Shown: positions 1-6,403 of the stretch, piece by piece
How the letters are laid out: each line of letters starts with the position of its first letter
Position numbering within the stretch: position 1 is the stretch's first letter
Source of the DNA: an uncultured Lachnospiraceae bacterium
GTDB lineage: Bacteria; Bacillota; Clostridia; Lachnospirales; Lachnospiraceae
NCBI GenBank assembly: GCA_902803355.1
Contig: CADCPP010000029.1
Coordinates: forward strand, 1 to 12,320
Direction: 5' to 3'
DNA length: 12,320 bases
Notes under the pieces: generated by a model
Seen by the model: only the letters and a program-made list of their open reading frames with translations
What the model was told of the DNA's origin: nothing
Database searches by the model: none
Position numbers and translations under genes: made by a program

Positions 1-97
1 ACTGATGGTGCATGCGCCGCAGACAGGGTATAAGGTCATGGTAAGCCCAGCGAATTACGCGACCATCTACAGTATCCGGAACGTGATCGGCGACTGA
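1..97 (+). CDS. 3' end of an unidentified protein (partial)
   Basis: An open frame enters from the left edge (complete codons from base 2) and stops at TGA 95-97. It gives a 31-residue C-terminal tail that ends in SIRNVIGD. The tail shows no motif I recognise and no membrane segment, so I assign no function. That it is coding is supported by the open frame up to a stop that lies just 15 nt before a strong terminator hairpin, and by the absence of any better gene here. It converges with hpf. The rest of the gene lies outside the window. Confidence 0.5.
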   Translation, partial: LMVHAPQTGYKVMVSPANYATIYSIRNVIGD

Positions 98-112
98 CCG
101 GCAGCTGAACAC

Positions 113-151
113 AAAAAGGAACCTCCGCTTTTGAAGCGGAGGTTCCTTTTT
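113..151. terminator. Bidirectional intrinsic terminator between the partial gene and hpf
   Basis: This is a perfect 18-bp inverted repeat. The left arm is 113-130, the loop is TTG (131-133) and the right arm is 134-151. The core ACCTCCGCTT/AAGCGGAGGT is GC-rich and the outer bases are AAAAAGG/CCTTTTT, so each strand reads as hairpin plus U-tract. It sits 15 nt after the stop of the partial + strand gene and 29 nt after the stop of hpf on the - strand, so it most likely ends both transcripts. Confidence 0.93.
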
Positions 152-180
152 CTATCCTGTTTACTTGTTCGGAATAAGGA

Positions 181-720
181 TCAGTCTTCGTCATCCAGAA
201 TCGGTTCGATCAGGCCGTAGGCGCCGTCATTCCGTTTGTAAACCACATTCACCTCGTTCGTATCGCTGTTCAGGAACATGTAGAAGGCATGCCCCAGCAG
301 TTCCATCTGCAGGCAGGCCTCAGTGGCGTCCATGGGCTTGACCGCAAAGCGTTTGGTACGGACGATCCTGATCGGATCTTCTTCGGTCTCCGGTTTCTCC
401 ACGAAGGCACGGTTCATGTTCTGGCCGCTCTGATAGAAATCGATCAGCTTGCCGCGGTATTTGCGCATCTGGCGTTCCAGGGCGTCTACGGCGTCGTCGA
501 TCAGGGCGTAGATGTCGTTTCCGGTCTGCTCCGAACGGATGGTGCTGTTTTTGACAGGAATGGTAATCTCGATCTTGGACCTCCCTTTTTCCATGCTCAT
601 CAGAACATTGGCAGATGCGTTCTCGTCAAAGAGCTTGTCCAGCTTGGCCAGCTTTCTTTCAAGAATGTTTTCCATGGCGGAGGTGATTTCCAGATTCTTT
701 CCGGTAAGTTTGTACTGCAT
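181..720 (-). CDS. hpf: Ribosome hibernation promoting factor, long form (HPF)
   Basis: A 179-residue protein. Long HPF binds the 30S decoding region through its N-terminal domain and dimerises 70S ribosomes into inactive 100S particles through its C-terminal domain. Residues 1 to about 100 match the HPF/YfiA fold: it opens with MQYKLTGKNLEIT and has basic stretches around the helix DAVDALERQMRKYR. An acidic linker (about 105-116) leads to the conserved C-terminal dimerisation domain, about 118-175, with IVRTKRFAVKPM, EACLQMELLGHAFYMF and DGAYGLIEP. Length and two-domain order are those of the Bacillota long form, not the short enterobacterial HPF. The ATG at 720 is preceded by AAAGGAG 9 nt upstream. 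The gene follows the VanW gene on the same strand after 163 nt and has a candidate promoter of its own in that gap. Family assignment is secure. Confidence 0.97.
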   Translation of the reverse strand: MQYKLTGKNLEITSAMENILERKLAKLDKLFDENASANVLMSMEKGRSKIEITIPVKNSTIRSEQTGNDIYALIDDAVDALERQMRKYRGKLIDFYQSGQNMNRAFVEKPETEEDPIRIVRTKRFAVKPMDATEACLQMELLGHAFYMFLNSDTNEVNVVYKRNDGAYGLIEPILDDED

Positions 721-798
721 AGCGTTCCACTCCTTTACGGTTCATTGACAGGGAGATGGCTTACAGGGGAAGATCTTCTAATCCCGCAGAATAAACGA

Positions 799-839
799 TC
801 CGGCCCTGTCTGCCTATATTGTAGCAGAAAAGGGCCGGA
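799..839. repeat. Inverted repeat in the VanW gene-hpf gap
   Basis: The arms TCCGGCCCT (799-807) and AGGGCCGGA (831-839) are perfect complements. Inside them TCTGC (809-813) and GCAGA (824-828) extend the stem, leaving a 10-nt loop. On the - strand it follows the VanW stop by 44 nt, but the U-tract after it is poor (ATCGTTTATT), so it is at best a weak terminator. It also overlaps the predicted hpf -10. Confidence 0.6.
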
Positions 840-846
840 AAATAAA
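818..846 (-). promoter_or_regulatory. Candidate hpf promoter
   Basis: Read on the - strand, a -10 box TACAAT (823-818) follows a weak -35 TTTATT (846-841) at 17-nt spacing. This would give a leader of about 90 nt. The -10 lies in the loop of an inverted repeat (799-839), and two CCTAAAC direct repeats lie just upstream of the -35. The -35 matches consensus poorly, so an activator, another sigma factor or readthrough from the VanW gene is possible. Confidence 0.45.
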
Positions 847-883
847 GTAAAAAGTTTAGGAATGATTTGAAAGAGTTTAGGAC

Positions 884-2965
884 TTAGGGATTGCTGCCGC
901 TTTCGCCGCCTTCGCCGCCTTCGTTACCGCCGGCGCTGCCCGCATTGGGATTCGGATGATGGCATATTGAGCATTCTGCATTCTCACCGTTTTCTCCAAA
1001 TGCATGATTGAAAGGACCCTCGGTAGCCTCACAAGTATTGCATTTGCGGGAATGGGTTGCGTCATTATCGGCAGTCCAATTAGTCCAGTCATGTTGTCCG
1101 GTAGCCGGGATCGTTTCCGTTCTGATTACCTTGTTGCATTTGTCACAAACAATTTCTTTTTGACCTTCTGATCCGCAGGTAGGCGGTGTGATAACGTTAT
1201 CGTGAGTAGTACCGTCATGTTGACATTCAGTCGACGGCTGTGTCTGTTCAGTCGACGGCTGCGTCTGTTCGGTGGACGGTTCCGTCGTGGCAGGCTGCGT
1301 CGGCTGTGTTCCGCCGGATACCGGAACAGGAGTGGAGGAGGTGGAATAACCGTTGGCGTTGTGCTGATAATCCTTGCACAGACGGTAGCCGCCGTTGCCG
1401 TTGTAATACGGCAGACCCTGGTAGTTCATGAGCAGCTGATTGCCGTCGCCGTCATAAAGCTTGTAGATCTCGGCATTGTTGTCCCATTTGGCGGAAATGG
1501 AGAGGCCTCTGGTGCCTACCGTAATGGTGGCACGGAGCGGACGATAATAATCCTTGCTCACTGTTTCCGTCGATACGATCGAGCCGTTGACACGCACGAT
1601 CTTGTCCAGATGCGAAGACACTTCGTGCAGCACTTCATCGTTGATCGTCGCCTGGCCGGGGGCGCGGGAGCTGTCCAGCGTATAGGTGGGAGCAGGCTTT
1701 TCATCAAAGTCCGTGACGGACCTATACTCCACTTTGCGGTTGGCCGGACGGGGATCCTTGCCATAGAAGGTCACGGTAACCGTTGATGCAGCGGTGCCGT
1801 TATCCTTCCATTTGGCGGTAATATAGATCGGGGTATCCCAGATGTTGGTCCAGACGACGTCTTTTCCGCTCTCCCAGTCAAGGGTGGCGTCCATCGAATA
1901 CGGCACGTAGTCGACCAGCATGGAGTGGGCATAGCGGACATCGATCTGCATTTCGGTCAGCAGCAGAACATTGTAGAAGGTGGTCGCAAACTGGCAGATG
2001 CCGCCGCCCACCTGATCAATGATCCTGCCGCCGGAATACGCGTGCGAAGAAAAGAATCCGCGGGCTTCCGTACGCTGACCGATGGTCCGGTTCAGAGACA
2101 TCTGCTTGCCCGGCATGACGACCGTGCCGTCGACCAGATCCGCTGCGCGGAAGATGTTGCGCGAACGGTTCCAGTTGGACTCGGCATTGGCGCCGTTAAC
2201 GTGTGCCCAAAGCTTTGTGGTATAGGAGGCAACAGGAGAGAAGGTGACATCCTTGATATCGCCGGCTGAGACTTCGGGAGGGACCGCGGCAACGACCGCG
2301 TTGCAGGTCATTTTTTCCGAGAGAGTGTCGGAAAAGGCCTGCAGGATCGAGTTGACCGTCAGATCGGCATTGACTCTGATCCCGGGTTCCTCTTTCTGTG
2401 AAACATGAACACCGCCCGCGTCGATGGTGAATTTTGCATCAACGGGATCTTTGGTGTTCTCCGGAACGAAGGTCTTCTCTACATAGTCTCTGACTTTTTC
2501 CCCATCGATGGTATAGGAGAGCGGCAGCTGGGCGCTGGCGTACTTCATATCCATCAAAAGCTTGTAGCGCTCGATAAGCTTCCCGGTCTGGCCGAGCGTG
2601 CTCGCATAGCGCAGGGCTTCTTCAATAGAGTAGTCAAAGCCAAATTCGGAAATGGGAACGGTAACGGTATAGAGAACATCATACTGATTGATGTCGACCT
2701 TTTCACCGGCTTCCAGCCTGCTCAGATCTTCCGCGGGGATCTCGCGGACATCGATGGACAGGTCCGATTTGGAGACCTCTTCGTAATAAGCGTTCATGGC
2801 ATCCGCGGCTTCGCTCATAGTCATGCCGGAAAGATCCGTGTCTCCAAGGAACACGCCATCCGGGATGCGGTTCGCCGCTTCCGTCTGATCAGACGCAGAA
2901 AAAACCAGCAGGCATGCAGCCAGCAGGACGGCGAACAGAGGCAGGATGCGAAGATTTTTGTGCAT
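884..2965 (-). CDS. Secreted VanW-family cell-envelope protein with Cys-rich C-terminal tail
   Basis: A 693-residue exported protein. The N-terminus (MHKNLRILPL, then a hydrophobic run to about residue 23) is a signal peptide or anchor. LAAC18 resembles a lipobox but sits in mid-hydrophobic core, so lipidation is uncertain. Residues about 100-225 look like a PG-binding_4/YoaR-type region. The VanW domain is about 262-395, with signature stretches MPGKQMSLNRTIGQRT and GGGICQFATTFYNVLL. A G5-like stretch (about 408-475) follows. Next comes a Thr/Pro/Glu/Gln linker holding tandem STEQTQP (564-577), then a tail with three CxxC pairs (607/610, 642/645, 665/668), plus C581 and C597, and a Gly-rich end. 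VanW-family function is not well established; a wall-associated role is inferred. The ATG has AAGGAGG upstream and its own promoter. Confidence 0.9.
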   Translation of the reverse strand: MHKNLRILPLFAVLLAACLLVFSASDQTEAANRIPDGVFLGDTDLSGMTMSEAADAMNAYYEEVSKSDLSIDVREIPAEDLSRLEAGEKVDINQYDVLYTVTVPISEFGFDYSIEEALRYASTLGQTGKLIERYKLLMDMKYASAQLPLSYTIDGEKVRDYVEKTFVPENTKDPVDAKFTIDAGGVHVSQKEEPGIRVNADLTVNSILQAFSDTLSEKMTCNAVVAAVPPEVSAGDIKDVTFSPVASYTTKLWAHVNGANAESNWNRSRNIFRAADLVDGTVVMPGKQMSLNRTIGQRTEARGFFSSHAYSGGRIIDQVGGGICQFATTFYNVLLLTEMQIDVRYAHSMLVDYVPYSMDATLDWESGKDVVWTNIWDTPIYITAKWKDNGTAASTVTVTFYGKDPRPANRKVEYRSVTDFDEKPAPTYTLDSSRAPGQATINDEVLHEVSSHLDKIVRVNGSIVSTETVSKDYYRPLRATITVGTRGLSISAKWDNNAEIYKLYDGDGNQLLMNYQGLPYYNGNGGYRLCKDYQHNANGYSTSSTPVPVSGGTQPTQPATTEPSTEQTQPSTEQTQPSTECQHDGTTHDNVITPPTCGSEGQKEIVCDKCNKVIRTETIPATGQHDWTNWTADNDATHSRKCNTCEATEGPFNHAFGENGENAECSICHHPNPNAGSAGGNEGGEGGESGSNP
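1225..1275 (-). repeat. Short tandem repeat in the VanW gene linker
   Basis: Imperfect 21-bp units in phase with the reading frame encode consecutive STEQTQP heptads, followed by a degenerate STEC. The units share GTCTGTTC and CGACGGCTG-type blocks on the + strand. The segment links the folded extracellular part to the Cys-rich tail and is the kind of low-complexity linker that can vary in copy number between strains. Confidence 0.7.
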
Positions 2966-3000
2966 TCAAAAGAATCCTCCTTGTCAAAAGATTCAGAGTC

Positions 3001-3029
3001 AGTATAACGCATCACTCAAAAAATCGCAA
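3001..3029 (-). promoter_or_regulatory. Promoter of the VanW-family gene
   Basis: On the - strand TTGCGA (3029-3024) and TATACT (3006-3001) are separated by exactly 17 nt, a good sigma-A-type promoter that would give a leader of about 30 nt carrying AAGGAGG. The same two hexamers at the same spacing recur at the hsp20 promoter (10699-10727). Confidence 0.72.
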
Positions 3030-3062
3030 GTTATTTATTTATGAGGAAAAGAAAAAACGGCA

Positions 3063-3092
3063 GTGGCATTTCCGGAAGCTTTCGTGTATAAT
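3063..3092 (+). promoter_or_regulatory. Promoter of the nucleotidyltransferase-ribU-tsaEB-rimI-rnz-tsaD run
   Basis: A consensus -10 TATAAT (3087-3092) lies 18 nt after a partial -35 GTGGCA (3063-3068). It diverges from the VanW gene promoter. A small GTCC-GAAAA-GGAC hairpin (3101-3113) and the ribosome binding site AAAGGAG lie between it and the ATG at 3128. No other convincing promoter was seen before 9234, so this may serve the whole + strand gene run. Confidence 0.62.
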
Positions 3093-3127
3093 GCTTCTGA
3101 GTCCGAAAAGGACGAAAGGAGTGTATC

Positions 3128-4051
3128 ATGGCACAAAAACCTGTTTTAGTCATTATGGCAGCCGGGATCGGCAGCCGCTACGGCGCCGGCATCAAGCAGC
3201 TTGCCTCGGTCGGCCCTTCCGGAGAGATCATTCTGGACTACTCTCTGTATGATGCGCGGGAGGCCGGCTTCGAAAAAGTCGTCTTCATCATCCGCAAAAG
3301 CCTGGAAGAGGATTTTAAGGAGATCATCGGCGCGAAGGCCGAAAAGCTGATGGAAGTACGCTATGCGTTTCAGGAGATAGAGGACCTGCCGGAAGGCTTT
3401 GCCTGCCCTGACGGCCGCACCAAGCCCTGGGGAACGGCGCAGGCCATCCTCTGCGCAAAGGACGTGATCGACGGCCCGTTCGCGGTCATCAATGCCGACG
3501 ATTACTACGGCAAGACCGCGTTCCGCATCATCTACGATTATCTGACCGCGCATCCGGGCAAGGATGAGGGCGTCATGGACTGCGCCATGGCCGGCTTTGT
3601 GGTCAAGAATACCTTGAGCGACCACGGCGAGGTGACCCGCGGCATCTGCCTGCAGGAAGGCAATATGCTGAAGGAAGTCCATGAGACGAGCGGCATCGCC
3701 ATGCGTGAGGACGGCCGTGTGACCGGCACCTTTGAAGGAAAGACCGTGGAGATCGATCCGAACGGCCTGGTCTCCATGAATATGTGGGGCTTTGACCGCC
3801 GCGTGCTGGATGAGCTGGAAGCCGGCTTTGCCCCCTTCCTTGAAGACGCCATGAAGCAGAACCCGCTGAAGGCGGAATATCTGCTGCCGACCGCAGTGGA
3901 TACCGCCCTTAAGGCCGGCAAGCTGACCGTGGAGGTGCTGCCTACGCCGGATACCTGGTTCGGCCTGACCTATCACGAGGACCGCGACCCCGTGGCGGCC
4001 CGCTTTGCCGAAATGGTACAAGAGGGCATCTATCCTTCGCCGCTTTTCTAA
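3128..4051 (+). CDS. Sugar-phosphate-type nucleotidyltransferase family protein
   Basis: A 307-residue cytoplasmic protein of the NTP_transferase (GT-A-like) family, whose members transfer a nucleotidyl group from an NTP to a sugar or choline phosphate. The nucleotide-binding signature is at residues 11-25 (AAGIGSRYGAGIKQL). WGTAQA (101-106) and the acidic metal-binding NADDYYG (122-128) follow, as expected. The C-terminal part (DTWFGLTYHEDRD) has no left-handed beta-helix, so this is not a GlmU-type fusion. The sugar substrate cannot be told from sequence. No kinase, glycosyltransferase or polysaccharide gene lies next to it, so context does not help. The ATG has AAAGGAG 7 nt upstream. ribU follows after 30 nt, so the two are probably cotranscribed without an obvious functional link. 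Confidence 0.88.
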   Translation: MAQKPVLVIMAAGIGSRYGAGIKQLASVGPSGEIILDYSLYDAREAGFEKVVFIIRKSLEEDFKEIIGAKAEKLMEVRYAFQEIEDLPEGFACPDGRTKPWGTAQAILCAKDVIDGPFAVINADDYYGKTAFRIIYDYLTAHPGKDEGVMDCAMAGFVVKNTLSDHGEVTRGICLQEGNMLKEVHETSGIAMREDGRVTGTFEGKTVEIDPNGLVSMNMWGFDRRVLDELEAGFAPFLEDAMKQNPLKAEYLLPTAVDTALKAGKLTVEVLPTPDTWFGLTYHEDRDPVAARFAEMVQEGIYPSPLF

Positions 4052-4081
4052 GGGCGCAGGATCAGTCTGAAAGGAAAAAGA

Positions 4082-4708
4082 GTGAAAAACAGCAAATTCT
4101 GGAGCGCAAGAAACATCGCGCTCATGGGGATGCTGGGGGCTATGGCGGCGCTGCTCATGTATCTGGAGATCCCGCTCGTGTTCCTTGCCCCGAACTTTTA
4201 TAAAATGGACTTCTCCGAGATCCCGGTCATGGTGGGCACGTTTGCCCTCGGTCCCTTTGCCGGCGGCCTGATCGAGGCCATCAAGATCCTCATCAAGCTG
4301 CTGATCAAGCCGACCTCGACCGGCGGCGTGGGAGAACTCGCAAACTTTGTGGTGGGCTGCGCCATGGCGGTGCCGGCAGGCCTGCTTTACCGCGCCCGCA
4401 AGAATAAAAAAACGGCGGTGAAGGCCCTGCTTCTGGGCACGCTCTGCATGACCGTGCTCGGCGTCGTGGTAAACGCCCTCGTGATGCTGCCCTTCTACAG
4501 CAAATTCATGCCCATGGAGACCATCATCAGTCTGGGCGCGAAGATCGTTCCCGCGGTGAACTCCGTGTGGACCTTCTGCCTCTTCTGCGTGGGCCCCTTC
4601 AACCTGTTCAAGGGGCTGGTGATCTCGCTCATCACCTTCCTGCTGTATAAGAGGGTAAGTCCGCTCATCCATTCCTTCCGGGACGGAGAAAGGAAAACGA
4701 AAGCCTGA
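4082..4708 (+). CDS. ribU: ECF transporter riboflavin-specificity (S) component, RibU-like
   Basis: A 208-residue polytopic membrane protein with about six hydrophobic segments (roughly 12-35, 47-72, 85-103, 113-136, 150-170, 172-190). The stretch KMDFSEIPVMVGTFALGPFAGG (41-62, written here as its family signature FSEIP and GPFAGG) and STGGVGELANF (79-89) are hallmarks of RibU S components, which bind riboflavin and work with the shared EcfA/EcfA'/EcfT module, absent here. The start is GTG at 4082 with AAAGGA 6 nt upstream; the next in-frame ATG would cut into the first helix. The stop directly abuts the tsaE ATG. No FMN riboswitch fits in the 30-nt upstream gap, although ribU genes often carry one. 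Riboflavin is inferred from family similarity. Confidence 0.88.
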   Translation: MKNSKFWSARNIALMGMLGAMAALLMYLEIPLVFLAPNFYKMDFSEIPVMVGTFALGPFAGGLIEAIKILIKLLIKPTSTGGVGELANFVVGCAMAVPAGLLYRARKNKKTAVKALLLGTLCMTVLGVVVNALVMLPFYSKFMPMETIISLGAKIVPAVNSVWTFCLFCVGPFNLFKGLVISLITFLLYKRVSPLIHSFRDGERKTKA

Positions 4709-5152
4709 ATGAAGAGGATCCTTGAGACCTTTGGCGAACAGGAGACCCGGGACTTCGGAAGAAGTCTGGGAGAGAGCGCCGTGCCGGGGCAGGTCATCTG
4801 CCTGGACGGCGATCTTGGCGTGGGAAAGACCGTGCTGGCGCAGGGCTTTGCGGAAGGGCTGGGAATAAGCGGCCCCGTGGCAAGCCCGACCTTCACGATC
4901 GTGCAGAGCTACCAGAAGGGACGTCTGCCGTTCTACCATATGGACGTTTACCGGCTTGAGGATGAAGACGAACTGGAGGCGATCGGCGGCAGCGAAATGC
5001 TGGACGGAGACGGGGTCTGCCTTGTGGAATGGGGCGAGCGTGTGGCCGGACTGCTGCCGCCGCATACCCTGTTCATCAGGATCGAGAAAGACCTGAAAAA
5101 GGGGCCGGACTACCGCCTGATCACCCTTACGGAGAAAGGAGCGGCGAAATGA
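4709..5152 (+). CDS. tsaE: tRNA t6A biosynthesis ATPase TsaE
   Basis: A 147-residue P-loop ATPase. TsaE works with TsaB and TsaD to install threonylcarbamoyl on A37 of ANN-reading tRNAs, its ATP hydrolysis supporting turnover of the TsaBD complex. Walker A GDLGVGKT is at residues 34-41. The family switch ASPTFT (58-63), the conserved HMDVYRL (77-83) and VEW (106-108) are all present, and length is typical. The ATG begins on the base after the ribU stop, and the gene ends in a 4-base ATGA overlap with tsaB, which suggests translational coupling. The ribosome binding site is poor (AAAGG about 14 nt upstream), so reinitiation from ribU is plausible. Assignment is secure. Confidence 0.96.
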   Translation: MKRILETFGEQETRDFGRSLGESAVPGQVICLDGDLGVGKTVLAQGFAEGLGISGPVASPTFTIVQSYQKGRLPFYHMDVYRLEDEDELEAIGGSEMLDGDGVCLVEWGERVAGLLPPHTLFIRIEKDLKKGPDYRLITLTEKGAAK

Positions 5153-5871
5153 AGATCATCGGGATCGAAAGCTCGTCCCTGGTCGCTTCGGCGGCCCTGT
5201 GGGAGGACGGAAAGCTGCTCGCGGAATATACCGTGGACCATAAAAAGACGCATTCCCAGACCCTTCTCCCGATGCTGGAGGAGATCTGCCGCATGACGGA
5301 ATGCGACATGAAAAGTGTGGACGCTGTGGCGGTGAGCGCGGGACCGGGCTCCTTTACGGGGCTTCGGATCGGTGCGGCAACGGCAAAAGGCATCGGTCTG
5401 GCTCTGGAGATCCCATTGATCGCGGTGCCGACCCTCGATGCGCAGGCTTACGGCCTCTTCGGTGTGAAGGACCTCATCTGCCCCATCATGGACGCAAAGA
5501 GAGGACAGGTCTATACCGGCATCTACCGCTTTGACGAAGAGGACAGGCTGGAAATACTGAAAGCCTCCTGCGCCATGGACTTCGGCGAGCTTGCTCAGGA
5601 GCTTAAGGAGATGGGCGGCCGCGTCTATTTCCTGGGCGACGGCGTGCCGGTGTTTAAGGAAAAAGCCAAAGAGCTGCTGGGCGAAAACGCCCGTTTTGCG
5701 CCGGCGGGTCAGGACCGCCAGCGGGCAGCGAATGTGGCTGCGCTCGGCGCCCTGCTGCAGGCGGAAGGAAAGACGGTGAGTTCCGGCGCCTTTGCTCCGG
5801 ACTACTACCGCGAATCCCAGGCGGAGCGCGTAAAAAGAGAGCGCGAAAGCAGGGCGGTCATCCATGACTGA
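5149..5871 (+). CDS. tsaB: tRNA t6A biosynthesis scaffold protein TsaB
   Basis: A 240-residue protein of the ASKHA fold that dimerises with TsaD and is required for t6A formation in bacteria. The start MKIIGIESSSLVASAAL is the family N-terminus, and VAVSAGPGSFTGLRIG is the diagnostic TsaB motif. The C-terminal APDYYRESQAER is also typical. The open frame runs upstream to 5029, but the ATG at 5149 is preferred: it is preceded by GGAGAAAGGAG (5131-5141), overlaps the tsaE stop as ATGA, and gives the family length. Its stop overlaps the rimI start by 8 nt. Standing between tsaE and rimI, it forms the classic t6A cluster. Confidence 0.96.
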   Translation: MKIIGIESSSLVASAALWEDGKLLAEYTVDHKKTHSQTLLPMLEEICRMTECDMKSVDAVAVSAGPGSFTGLRIGAATAKGIGLALEIPLIAVPTLDAQAYGLFGVKDLICPIMDAKRGQVYTGIYRFDEEDRLEILKASCAMDFGELAQELKEMGGRVYFLGDGVPVFKEKAKELLGENARFAPAGQDRQRAANVAALGALLQAEGKTVSSGAFAPDYYRESQAERVKRERESRAVIHD

Positions 5872-6400
5872 AGAAAGAAGAGAAGAAGAGCCCCGCGTGC
5901 GGAATGCCGGCCCCGCGTCTTCCCGGAAGACAAAGGACCGGTCGGATGTGATCATCCGGCGCGCGGAAAAGCGGGATATCCCTGCTCTTGCCCGCATGGA
6001 AAAGCTCTGCTTTTCGGATGCGTGGTCTGAGGCTTCGGTCGAAGGATCGCAAAGCAGCCCGCTCGGCTATCTGCTGATCGCGGAGGAGCCTTGCGGGGAA
6101 GGCACTGACCTTCCGCTCGGCTATCTGATCGCATCCGTTTTTGAGGACGAAGGCGAGCTTCTCAGGATCGCGGCGCTGCCGCAGGAAAGAAGGCGGGGCA
6201 TAGGAAAAGCGCTGCTTTCGCGCATGCTGGAAGATCATCCCGGCGTCAAGACCTGGCGGCTTGACGTGCGCACGCAGAATATGCCCGCCATCGCACTTTA
6301 CGAACAATTCGGGTTTGGCATCATCACGGAAAACCCTAATGTATACAAAGACCCCGTAGACAACGGATATCTGATGATCCGAACGGACAGACAGGAATGA
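5864..6400 (+). CDS. rimI: Protein N-terminal acetyltransferase RimI (GNAT)
   Basis: A GNAT-fold acetyltransferase of 178 residues from the ATG at 5864. RimI acetylates the N-terminus of ribosomal protein S18 in enterobacteria; elsewhere its targets may be broader. The acetyl-CoA loop QERRRGIG is at 107-114, and the catalytic-side segment NMPAIALYEQFGF (139-151) and NPNVYKDPVDNGYLMIR near the end are RimI-like. The first 27 residues are charged, low complexity and absent from usual RimI (about 150 aa). A GTG at 5948, with AAAGGA ending 10 nt before it, would start exactly at the GNAT core (VIIRRAEK) and give 150 aa. The ATG option has only a weak Shine-Dalgarno but overlaps tsaB by 8 nt. The family is clear; the start is undecided. 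Confidence 0.9.
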   Translation: MTEERREEEPRVRNAGPASSRKTKDRSDVIIRRAEKRDIPALARMEKLCFSDAWSEASVEGSQSSPLGYLLIAEEPCGEGTDLPLGYLIASVFEDEGELLRIAALPQERRRGIGKALLSRMLEDHPGVKTWRLDVRTQNMPAIALYEQFGFGIITENPNVYKDPVDNGYLMIRTDRQE

Positions 6401-6403
6401 GCC

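Noticed and set aside
289..870. A + strand frame opposite hpf
   Set aside because: hpf is unmistakable on the other strand; the + frame has no family resemblance and crosses the hpf regulatory region.
2966..3127. CIRCE-like control at the VanW gene promoter because of its similarity to the hsp20 promoter
   Set aside because: Only the -35 and -10 hexamers match; neither TTAGCACTC nor GAGTGCTAA occurs there.
4052..4081. FMN riboswitch before ribU
   Set aside because: The gap is 30 nt, far too short for the aptamer, and none of its conserved elements is visible there.
3146..5065. A 639-codon open frame antisense to the nucleotidyltransferase, ribU and tsaE
   Set aside because: It lies opposite three well-recognised genes, is rich in His, Arg and Gln as expected for the complement of GC-rich third positions, and has no recognisable domain or ribosome binding site.
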